NCBI GenBank assembly: GCA_029266795.1
Contig: JAQSWE010000104.1
Coordinates: 1-8,314 of the forward strand
Length of the DNA: 8,314 bases
Source: Alphaproteobacteria bacterium
GTDB lineage: Bacteria; Pseudomonadota; Alphaproteobacteria; Micavibrionales; UBA2020
Direction: 5' to 3'
A model generated the notes under the pieces. It saw only the letters and a program-made list of their open reading frames with translations. It made no database searches and had not been told where the DNA came from. Positions 1-5,261 of the stretch are shown piece after piece (the first letter of the stretch is position 1; each line of letters opens with the position of its first letter). The translations under genes and the position numbers were made by a program.

Positions 1-789
1 CTGATATCGTTCCAAGGCGTGGGCTTCAAATACCCCTCGACCGACAAATATATCTATAAGGATATGAGCATAGATATCTCGTCGGGCGAAAAGCTGGCAC
101 TGGTCGGGCCTTCGGGCTCGGGCAAGTCCACCTTCGTGAAACTGATCCAGCGTCTGTACAACGTGACGGACGGCCGGATCGTGATCGACGGGCAGGACAT
201 CGCGGGCGTCACGATGGAGTCCTTGCGCAAGCAGGTCGCCCTCGTGCCGCAGGAACCGGCGCTGTTCCACCGGTCGCTGTCGGAAAACATCGCCTACGGG
301 CGGCCCGACGCGACGCAGGAGGAGATCATCGCCGCCGCGAAAAAAGCCTTCGCGCACGAGTTCATCGAAACGCTGCCCAAGGGCTACGATACGCTCGTGG
401 GCGAGCGCGGGGTGAAACTCTCGGGCGGCGAGCGCCAGCGGGTCGCTATCGCCCGCGCCATCCTCTCGGATGCGCCGGTGCTGATTCTGGATGAAGCGAC
501 GTCGAGCCTCGACTCGATTTCGGAACACTACATCCAGATGGCATTGGAGGAGCTGATGAAGGGACGGACGACCATCACGATCGCGCACAGGCTTTCGACG
601 ATCCAGAAAGCCGACCGCATCCTGGTGTTCGACAAAGGCGAGATCATCGAGCAAGGCAACCACGCCAGCCTGATGGCCCGCCCGGACTCGAGATCCAAGG
701 CCCTGTACGACATGCAGGCTTTGGAACTCGTGACCGACGCCGACCCCGACACTGAGCCCAAAAAGCCCCGCATCGTCGCGGCCGAGTAA
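1..789 (+). CDS. ABC exporter, ATP-binding C-terminal part (MsbA/ABCB-like), 5'-truncated by window
   Basis: This is the nucleotide-binding domain of an ABC transporter that powers export across the inner membrane by ATP hydrolysis. The reading frame is open from base 1, so the gene starts outside the window; the GTG at 19 is an internal Val codon, not a start. All NBD motifs are present in order: an A-loop aromatic (FKYP, about 28-39), Walker A GPSGSGKST (106-132), the Q-loop in VPQEP (about 244-258), signature LSGGERQ (418-438), Walker B VLILDEATSSLDS (478-516) and the H-loop in TIAHRLSTI (580-606). The signature followed by RVAIARAIL and the FKYP strand fit the fused membrane-plus-NBD exporter type (MsbA, ABCB half transporters, about 580-600 residues), so roughly 320 residues, including the membrane domain, should lie upstream. 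The tail after the NBD is acidic then basic (DADPDTEPKKPRIVAAE) and looks disordered. The substrate cannot be told from the NBD. A strong terminator follows. Confidence 0.93.
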   Translation: MISFQGVGFKYPSTDKYIYKDMSIDISSGEKLALVGPSGSGKSTFVKLIQRLYNVTDGRIVIDGQDIAGVTMESLRKQVALVPQEPALFHRSLSENIAYGRPDATQEEIIAAAKKAFAHEFIETLPKGYDTLVGERGVKLSGGERQRVAIARAILSDAPVLILDEATSSLDSISEHYIQMALEELMKGRTTITIAHRLSTIQKADRILVFDKGEIIEQGNHASLMARPDSRSKALYDMQALELVTDADPDTEPKKPRIVAAE

Positions 790-810
790 GCCGATAACCA
801 ACAAGGAAAA

Positions 811-837
811 GCCCGCCGGGAAACCGGCGGGCTTTTT
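811..837 (+). terminator. Rho-independent terminator after the ABC exporter gene
   Basis: A perfect 9-bp stem, GCCCGCCGG (811-819) with CCGGCGGGC (824-832), is closed by a GAAA tetraloop (GNRA) and followed by TTTTT (833-837). It lies 21 bases after the stop codon. An AAAA tract just before the stem means the minus-strand copy also has a U-tract, so it could work in both directions. Confidence 0.93.
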
Positions 838-846
838 CAATGTGGT

Positions 847-875
847 TTGACCTTGGCGATTCTATATGGTGCAAT
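847..875 (+). promoter_or_regulatory. Candidate promoter for the zincin gene, possibly giving a leaderless mRNA
   Basis: TTGACC (847-852) is a good -35. After a 17-base spacer comes TGCAAT (870-875), a 4-of-6 match to the -10 consensus, preceded by the extended -10 dinucleotide TG (867-868). Only five bases separate it from the ATG at 881, so transcription would start at or next to the start codon. No Shine-Dalgarno sequence is visible. The site lies just after the terminator of the gene before it, as expected for a new transcription unit. Confidence 0.45.
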
Positions 876-880
876 AGCCC

Positions 881-1540
881 ATGTTCACCTTCATGCCCTC
901 ACCGGAAACCCTCGCCATCCTCGCCACACTCACCGGCTGCCCCGCACCTGCACCGGTTGTGGCGACGGTTGAATTAAAAATCGAGAAGCCGGTTTATATA
1001 CAGACGCATTCTTCCGCCGACCTCGCGCGCATGAAGAAGCGCGAGACTTTCATGTATAAGGGGCGTGAGATCAGCCAGATACTGGGTTTCACGCAGGGCG
1101 ATGTGACCTATCAATATGCCTCTGGGTATGATGTGCGGAAAGAAAGCGGCACAGCTTGCCTCGGGATGAAAGATATCAAGCTCACAATTACCTACAGTCC
1201 GAAGGTCTACATCTCATCCGACCACAATTTCCTCGGCCGCAGTTTCAAGCATGTGGCGAAGCACGAGCAGAAGCATTACGACGCAGATGTGCATATCCTG
1301 ACGAAACATCTGGCAGAATTAAAGGCACAACTGGCGAAGGGTGCGGATGCTGTCGGCGTGCGCGGGCCGGTGATCGGGCCTGCGATCGAAACCGTTCAGG
1401 GAGATATGCGGTTAAAAGTGATCGAGGCGATGCAGCCATTGGTGAAGAAAATCCGCAACCTGCGTCTGAAAGCCCATGCCGCGTTCGATACGGACGAAGC
1501 CTACACCCGCGATGCCAAGGCCTGCGCCAGTCCGCTGTGA
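881..1540 (+). CDS. Putative secreted or lipoprotein Zn-dependent protease (DUF922-like)
   Basis: This 219-residue protein has a zincin motif, HEQKH at residues 128-132, in the context KHVAKHEQKHYDADVHIL. That context, with a preceding strand-rich stretch holding a single Cys (C93) and a YSPKVYI strand, matches the layout of the DUF922 family, annotated as predicted secreted Zn-dependent proteases. His128 and His132 would bind zinc and Glu129 would be catalytic; the third ligand is not obvious. After residue 133 the chain looks mostly helical. The N-terminus is odd: a short hydrophobic stretch leads to LTGC at residues 17-20, a good lipobox, but there is no Lys or Arg before it, unlike a normal Sec signal. 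The in-frame ATG at 866 is followed by a stop, so the start is 881 or possibly 893. The gene converges on the lactate dehydrogenase gene with no spacer. Family assignment is by motif only and the substrate is unknown. Confidence 0.65.
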   Translation: MFTFMPSPETLAILATLTGCPAPAPVVATVELKIEKPVYIQTHSSADLARMKKRETFMYKGREISQILGFTQGDVTYQYASGYDVRKESGTACLGMKDIKLTITYSPKVYISSDHNFLGRSFKHVAKHEQKHYDADVHILTKHLAELKAQLAKGADAVGVRGPVIGPAIETVQGDMRLKVIEAMQPLVKKIRNLRLKAHAAFDTDEAYTRDAKACASPL

Positions 1541-2473
1541 TTACAGGCCGAGCTGGCCGAGCGCTTCCTTGATGATGCCGGCGCTGTGTTTCAGCTTCGC
1601 GCGTTCGTCATCGTCGAGCGCCGGATGAAAGGCAGGGCCGATGCCGGATGCCGACACGATGCGGGGCAGGGATAGCGTCACGTCATTCACGCCTTCAACG
1701 CTGTCAACCGGCGCGCAGCAGGTCAGAACGGTCGATTCATTGTCGAGAATGGCCTGCGCGATGCGGGCCATGCCGTTACCAATCCCGTACCATGTCGCGC
1801 CCTTGCCCTGAATGATTTTGTATGCGGCACGCCGTACGCCTGTGTCGATGGCGGCGCGGATATCCTCGGTAATCGGGCGATTGATCTGCGCGGCAAAGTC
1901 GGCGAGGGGCATATTGCCGACCGTTGCGCCCGACCAGTGCAGCACTTCGGAATCGCCATGCTCGCCCAGCACATTGGCATGGACGGAATGCGAGGACACG
2001 CCTAGATGCTGCGCCAGCAGCGCGCGGAACCGAGCGGTATCGAGGATAGTGCCGGAGCCGATTATGCGTCCCGTGCCGCCGCCCGAAAACCGCGCGGCGA
2101 AATGCGTCATGATGTCGACAGGGTTTGTCGCGTTCAGCAAAATCGCATCTGGCGCGGCTTTACGGATGCGCGGGATGATCTCGGCGAAAACCTCGCCGTT
2201 GCGTTTCAGCAGGTCGAGGCGCGTTTCGCCGGGTTTCTGGTTGACGCCAGCCGCGATCATGACGATAGCGGAGCCCGCGAGGTCATCGTAATCGCCCGCG
2301 CGCACATCGACAGGGTGGGCGAAGGGCGTGGCATGCAAAATATCTTCGGCCTGCGCCTGTGCCAGCGCGTGGTTTTTATCGGCCAGCACCAGTTCGGTGC
2401 CGATGCCGCGCAGGGCGCAGGCATTCGCAGATGCCGATCCCACATTGCCGCAGCCGAATATGCCGATTTTCAT
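1541..2473 (-). CDS. ldh: L-lactate dehydrogenase, NAD-dependent (LDH/MDH superfamily)
   Basis: This 310-residue cytosolic enzyme should interconvert pyruvate and L-lactate with NADH. The Rossmann motif GCGNVG is at residues 7-12, and Asp32 at the end of the second strand suits NAD. The mobile loop reads NQKPGETR (78-85): Gln79 at the specificity position (Gln102 in classical LDH numbering) indicates lactate rather than malate, since malate dehydrogenases carry Arg there, and Arg85 is the transition-state Arg109. TNPVD (116-120) holds the substrate-binding Asn. Asp146 and Arg149 (ILDTARFR) correspond to Asp168 and Arg171, and His172 in GEHGDSE is the catalytic proton donor. Length is normal and nothing is missing. 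The start ATG overlaps the stop of the gene before it (TAATG), implying translational coupling. A GGAA purine run lies about 9 bases upstream. Some members of the superfamily act on other 2-oxoacids, so the exact substrate is an inference from the loop. Confidence 0.9.
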   Translation of the reverse strand: MKIGIFGCGNVGSASANACALRGIGTELVLADKNHALAQAQAEDILHATPFAHPVDVRAGDYDDLAGSAIVMIAAGVNQKPGETRLDLLKRNGEVFAEIIPRIRKAAPDAILLNATNPVDIMTHFAARFSGGGTGRIIGSGTILDTARFRALLAQHLGVSSHSVHANVLGEHGDSEVLHWSGATVGNMPLADFAAQINRPITEDIRAAIDTGVRRAAYKIIQGKGATWYGIGNGMARIAQAILDNESTVLTCCAPVDSVEGVNDVTLSLPRIVSASGIGPAFHPALDDDERAKLKHSAGIIKEALGQLGL

Positions 2474-3102
2474 TATTTGTGTTCCGGTTCTGTCGAGAAT
2501 GTTTGCGACTTTAGCGCATTGGCGAGGGGGTAGTCCGCTTTTTCACGGACGAATACTTCGCCGTCGAGGCGCAGGAAGCCGTAATTAGGCAGCCAGGGCA
2601 GTATTTTGCGCAAACCCCAACTGACGGGCTCCTCCGTCACCTCGAGCGTGATTTCCTTGACGGGCACTGTCGCGCGCGCAACAGTTTTTGGCGCGGTCAG
2701 GCTGTCGAAGCGCACCAGCATCGGGTACTGGCTGGCGGGAAGCGTCGCGCGGCCTTCTTTCTTTTTTGCAGGAAATGCGGCGACAAAAATGTTACCGGCA
2801 TAATCTTCGCCATGAGTTTCATCGACGAGCAGCGCGAAAACATATTCTTTTGGCGCGATTTCGACAGCAACCGCCTCTCCCGAGATATCCATCGTCGGCG
2901 GCAGGCCGGTGAGGCCGATGCCGGTATGCACGGTCACCTCGCGCACCGCACTGCCGGTTTTTTCGCCGTTCGCTGTTTGCAGCGTGACCGTCATGCGGTA
3001 GCGCCATGTGTCGGACGGCGTCGCGATAAACCATGCGGCCACAGCGCAGGCGAGGGTGAGCAGCGCGCGTATGCGGTTGGTCATCTTGAATTTATAGGCC
3101 AT
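2473..3102 (-). CDS. Unrecognised membrane-anchored or exported protein
   Basis: I do not recognise this 209-residue protein. A basic N-terminus (MAYKFKMTNRIR) leads into one hydrophobic segment at about residues 12-28, followed by TPSDTWRYRM. No clear signal peptidase site is visible, so it is probably a single-pass inner-membrane protein with its bulk in the periplasm. The rest alternates strand-forming stretches (RYRMTVTLQTANGEKTG, VAVEIAPKEYVFALL, MLVRFDSL, KEITLEVTEEPVSW) and looks like a beta-rich domain. PWLPNYGFLRLDGEVF near the C-terminus is a distinctive stretch. ATG 3102 is preferred to the internal ATG at 3084: a purine-rich stretch with GAAG lies upstream of 3102 and nothing comparable lies upstream of 3084. 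The stop overlaps the lactate dehydrogenase start by one base, so the two proteins are probably made together. No function is suggested beyond that. Confidence 0.75.
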   Translation of the reverse strand: MAYKFKMTNRIRALLTLACAVAAWFIATPSDTWRYRMTVTLQTANGEKTGSAVREVTVHTGIGLTGLPPTMDISGEAVAVEIAPKEYVFALLVDETHGEDYAGNIFVAAFPAKKKEGRATLPASQYPMLVRFDSLTAPKTVARATVPVKEITLEVTEEPVSWGLRKILPWLPNYGFLRLDGEVFVREKADYPLANALKSQTFSTEPEHK

Positions 3103-3166
3103 GGCGCTTCGCTTTCATTGAAACGTGCTGCGCATTGCGGAATCTACAAAATGCAGTAGTAAAAAA

Positions 3167-4018
3167 TTACTGGCCTTCGACGCCGAAATACACCCATTCC
3201 TCGCCGATGCGCGCCTTTTTGCCGGGCAGCAGGATCACGCCGTCGACGGGCGACTGGTAAATCCCGCCGTCATCAAAGCGCAAAATCGGCATGCCCTTCG
3301 TCACGGGGTCGAGGTGCTGCCAGTCTTTCAGGAACTTGCCCTCGCGGCTTTTCACCAGCATCGCCTTCATGCGCGTGATGGTCGGCGGCTCCGCGCGCAC
3401 TTTCTCGAACGGTTCCGCCATGTCGTGATAAGCGAGCGTCGCGCGCAGCGATTTGTAGCCGACGATAGCGGATTGCGGGTCTTCATGCAGCCCGCATTCG
3501 ATCAGCAGCGCCATCTTGCCCTTTGAGAAAGCGTAGGTCGTGGTGTCGCCCTGCAACAAATCCGGCTCGTTCGCATACATTTCGTTCCAGCCGGTGACCC
3601 AGTAGGGGATGTTGAGCGCGGTCGCAAAATCTTTTTGTTCCTGCGTGTCGTTATCGAGGAACAGGAAGGGGCGGCGGCCGGAGGAATAGGAATGAAGGTC
3701 GAGCAGCACGTCGCACTGGTCAATCAGTGCGGTCAGTTCGTTTGCCAGCCCATGCTCGTAGCGCAAAATTTTCGGGTGTTTCTTGATGACGCGGTTGAGG
3801 TTGACCTCGACATAGCGGATGTCGCGCTTATACGCCTCGGGGTTGCAGATGGGCACCATGATCAGCTTGCCGCGCTTGAGCCCAAAGATGCCGCTGCGCA
3901 GCTCGATAACCGTGCGCGCGATCGCATGCGTCCCGCATTTCTCGTTGCCGTGGACGGCGCCGAAGACGAGCAGGGTGGGGCCGGGTTTTTGTGTGTCGAA
4001 GACGAGGGTATCGAGCAT
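3167..4018 (-). CDS. Succinylglutamate desuccinylase/aspartoacylase-family zinc hydrolase (M14-like)
   Basis: This 283-residue cytosolic metalloenzyme belongs to the AstE/AspA branch of the carboxypeptidase A-like fold, which removes acyl groups from N-acyl amino acids. Zinc ligands are visible: His23 and Glu26 in GAVHGNEKCG, and His109 in LLDLHSYSS. The NLNR element (73-76) provides the substrate-carboxylate contact typical of the family, and Glu174 in LLIECGLHED is placed as the catalytic base. After about residue 205 comes the C-terminal beta domain (KDWQHLDPVTKGMPILRFDDG, ending EEWVYFGVEGQ), also typical. The start has a GAGG Shine-Dalgarno seven bases upstream (4026-4029). The upstream neighbour is a GNAT acyltransferase, so the pair could add and remove an acyl group on related compounds. 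The real substrate (N-acetyl-Asp, N-succinyl-Glu or another N-acyl compound) cannot be read from sequence alone, so I do not assign astE. Confidence 0.82.
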   Translation of the reverse strand: MLDTLVFDTQKPGPTLLVFGAVHGNEKCGTHAIARTVIELRSGIFGLKRGKLIMVPICNPEAYKRDIRYVEVNLNRVIKKHPKILRYEHGLANELTALIDQCDVLLDLHSYSSGRRPFLFLDNDTQEQKDFATALNIPYWVTGWNEMYANEPDLLQGDTTTYAFSKGKMALLIECGLHEDPQSAIVGYKSLRATLAYHDMAEPFEKVRAEPPTITRMKAMLVKSREGKFLKDWQHLDPVTKGMPILRFDDGGIYQSPVDGVILLPGKKARIGEEWVYFGVEGQ

Positions 4019-4056
4019 CCTTAAACCTCAATCGCGGTGCGGCAGGCATTACGGTT

Positions 4057-4086
4057 TTTGTACCATATCGCCGGCGTTATTGGCAA
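4057..4086 (-). promoter_or_regulatory. Possible internal promoter for the M14-like hydrolase gene
   Basis: On the minus strand TTGCCA (4086-4081), a 5-of-6 match to -35, is followed after 18 bases by TACAAA (4062-4057), a 4-of-6 match to -10. It sits in the 84-base gap after the GNAT gene. No terminator hairpin is seen in this gap, so readthrough from the GNAT gene is also possible. Confidence 0.3.
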
Positions 4087-4102
4087 TCGGGCGCAGTCAG
4101 GC

Positions 4103-4873
4103 TCAGATTTTCGGCGGTTTGGGCGCTTTGGCAGCCTTTTTGGGCGCGGCGAACACGATATTCTGGTTGGCAGCCTCGAAAGCCACGCCCAGGAAACCGG
4201 CATTGGTCAGCGTCTTCTGGCTTTCCAAATCGCAGACCTGAACCTTCACCACGGCGGCCGCTTCGTTGAATGCGCCCGTCAGCCGCTTTTCCATCAGCGG
4301 GGCGACTTCGGCATACATGTTGTAAAGCTCGGAGCCGTCGATATCGTCATGGCCGAGGCTGTGGATGCCCAGGCCTTCCTTCATGAACACCGACCAGCTG
4401 AAAAAGTTGCCGGTCGTGACTTCGGCAAGGGCATGTTTCCGGCCTTCGGCATTGGCGACCGCCAGCCATTCATCGACCATAAAGGTCATCAGTTTGTTGC
4501 CCCGGAAATCGGGATGCACGATCACGCCTTGCAGCACCGTCACCTCGTCGGGCTTGGCATCCAGCAGCATGTCGGTCATGCCGGATTTCGGGTGCGCGGC
4601 GGTCGGGTGCAGGATGACGCTTTGGGCGACCAGCCGGCCTTCCGACACGATGCCGATGACGATATTGCCATGCGCGAAATGGCCGTCGAAAAACGCCTTT
4701 TCCTTGCGCAGCAGGTAGGTCTGCTCGTCGGCGGTCAGGCTGTCGAACACCTCGTCCTGCAGCTTCAGGATTTGCGGGATGTCATGGGCGGTGAGGGTGA
4801 CGATTTCGTAGGGTGCGCCGGTTTTTTTCAGCGTGCCGGTTTTGGTGGATTTCTGGTTGTCGTTCGTGGTCAT
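4103..4873 (-). CDS. GNAT-family N-acetyltransferase
   Basis: This 256-residue enzyme should transfer an acyl group from acyl-CoA to an amine. The GNAT core spans about residues 22-195: helix 1 with IPQILKLQDEVFDSL (32-46), strands around VIGIVSEGRLVAQSVIL (72-88), motif A as VTVLQGVIVHPDFRGNKLMTFMV split over strand 4 and the pyrophosphate loop (111-133, with RGNKL as the R/QxxGxG/A variant), and a motif B region around GNFFSWSVFMKEGL (155-168). The N-terminal 20 residues are polar and the last dozen (KKAAKAPKPPKI) are basic and Pro-rich; both look disordered. GGAG (4885-4882) lies 8 bases before the ATG and supports the start. Related alphaproteobacterial GNATs are often encoded beside ornithine decarboxylase, which is my recollection, not shown here. 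The gene is preceded by a long, apparently structured leader and heads a minus-strand run of four genes. The amine substrate is unknown; a polyamine or amino acid is a guess. Confidence 0.85.
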   Translation of the reverse strand: MTTNDNQKSTKTGTLKKTGAPYEIVTLTAHDIPQILKLQDEVFDSLTADEQTYLLRKEKAFFDGHFAHGNIVIGIVSEGRLVAQSVILHPTAAHPKSGMTDMLLDAKPDEVTVLQGVIVHPDFRGNKLMTFMVDEWLAVANAEGRKHALAEVTTGNFFSWSVFMKEGLGIHSLGHDDIDGSELYNMYAEVAPLMEKRLTGAFNEAAAVVKVQVCDLESQKTLTNAGFLGVAFEAANQNIVFAAPKKAAKAPKPPKI

Positions 4874-4937
4874 GGTAGCTGCTCCAAAATGAATGCGGTC
4901 TAACGGCTCCCTGTCGGGGGTCGTGATCTTCAGAATG

Positions 4938-4944
4938 TTTGGAG
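4938..4944 (-). promoter_or_regulatory. Anti-Shine-Dalgarno segment in the GNAT leader
   Basis: CUCCAAA (4944-4938) is perfectly complementary over 7 bases to UUUGGAG (4888-4882), which contains the GGAG ribosome-binding site of the GNAT gene. Pairing would hide the site. The segment lies in the loop closed by UCGUG/CACGA, so formation of the candidate pseudoknot and of this pairing would influence each other. Confidence 0.4.
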
Positions 4945-4983
4945 TTTTGCCCGTTTATGCCACGAGGAAGGCCCCAGCCGCTG

Positions 4984-5073
4984 TCAGCGGCTGCTACGTC
5001 GGTCGCGGGCCTGCGCACCGCAAATCGCGGAGGAGGAGGCGTGGGCCAGATTATGAAGGGTTTCAATAATCAT
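4984..5073 (-). CDS. Possible 29-codon regulatory upstream ORF (leader peptide)
   Basis: ATG at 5073 opens a 29-codon frame ending in TGA at 4986-4984, entirely inside the GNAT leader. The peptide begins MIIETLHNLAHASSS and ends QARDRRSSR, with four Arg in its last seven residues. The codons for RDRRS fall in the 13-base bulge of the leader hairpin, SSR forms the 5' side of its upper stem, and the stop codon lies in its loop, so the position of a translating ribosome would decide whether the hairpin can form. This is the usual logic of attenuator peptides. Against it: no good Shine-Dalgarno precedes the ATG, and a frame this short is easily found by chance. If transcription starts near 5078, translation would be nearly leaderless. 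Confidence 0.35.
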   Translation of the reverse strand: MIIETLHNLAHASSSAICGAQARDRRSSR

Positions 5074-5085
5074 GATGTGGTAACT

Positions 5086-5261
5086 GTATATCGATTCGTT
5101 TTCAGAATAAATAATTATTTTCCATGTGTCTTTTTAACCATATTTATCAGTACCTTCATCCTTTTGCTGGATTTTGCACCCCGCCCATAGCATATTGGGT
5201 CACAGCGCAGGTACCTCGGGCGGGTATGACGCGATTTTGAAAAGTTTTTCCGGAGATTAGA
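5086..5261. other. AT-rich divergent promoter region and leader of the Ala/Pro-rich protein gene
   Basis: About 5086-5178 is clearly richer in A and T than its surroundings, as expected for back-to-back promoters, but I see no strong -35/-10 pair in either direction. AAATAATTATTT (5109-5120) is a perfect 12-base palindrome that could be an operator, though low complexity makes chance likely. On the plus strand CCCGCCC (5180-5186) and GGGCGGG (5218-5224) form a 7-bp inverted repeat with a 31-base loop, and TACC (5212-5215) with GGTA (5223-5226) is an alternative smaller hairpin. GGAG (5252-5255), six bases before the ATG at 5262, is a good ribosome-binding site. No gene or RNA gene is recognised here. 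Confidence 0.45.

Larger units (their letters stand above)
4874..5085 (-). promoter_or_regulatory. Putative structured mRNA leader (riboswitch or attenuator-like) of the GNAT gene
   Basis: Read on the minus strand, this GC-rich leader contains several complementary segments. AGGCCC (5012-5007) pairs with GGGCCU (4974-4969), and CAGCCGC (4993-4987) pairs with GCGGCUG (4981-4975), giving 13 bp stacked end to end, a 13-base bulge on the 5' side and a UGACA loop. UCGUG (4965-4961) pairs with CACGA (4925-4921). From within that loop AACGG (4955-4951) can pair with CCGUU (4906-4902), forming a pseudoknot. CCC-GACA-GGG (4918-4909) is a small hairpin. CUCCAAA (4944-4938) is complementary to the GNAT Shine-Dalgarno region. 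No intrinsic terminator is seen, so control would act on translation or Rho. The arrangement recalls the alphaproteobacterial speF leader motif, but this is from memory and untested. The promoter is not clear; TATACA (5090-5085) is a weak -10 candidate. Confidence 0.5.

Noticed and set aside
3103..3166. Weak inverted repeat and T-run between the M14-like hydrolase gene and the next minus-strand gene as a terminator
   Set aside because: The possible stem is AT-rich and short, and the T-run lies in the loop instead of following a stem, so it does not meet terminator criteria.
4037..4903. Open frame of 288 codons on the plus strand, antisense to the GNAT gene
   Set aside because: The minus-strand frame shows clear GNAT motifs and a ribosome-binding site. 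The plus-strand product is His/Gln/Gly-rich shadow sequence.
4782..5066. Open frame of 94 codons on the minus strand running through the GNAT leader into the GNAT gene
   Set aside because: It crosses into the GNAT gene in a different frame, is Pro/Arg rich with no domain, and is better explained by chance in the GC-rich leader.
5109..5120. Perfect palindrome AAATAATTATTT as an operator
   Set aside because: It consists only of A and T in an AT-rich spacer, so a 12-base palindrome is plausible by chance. It is noted in the spacer entry but not claimed as an operator.
5121..5148. A seven-codon frame (MENNYLF) on the minus strand upstream of the possible leader peptide
   Set aside because: It is too short, has no ribosome-binding site, and lies upstream of the likely promoter region. 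A resemblance to the start of the enterobacterial SpeFL peptide is probably coincidence.
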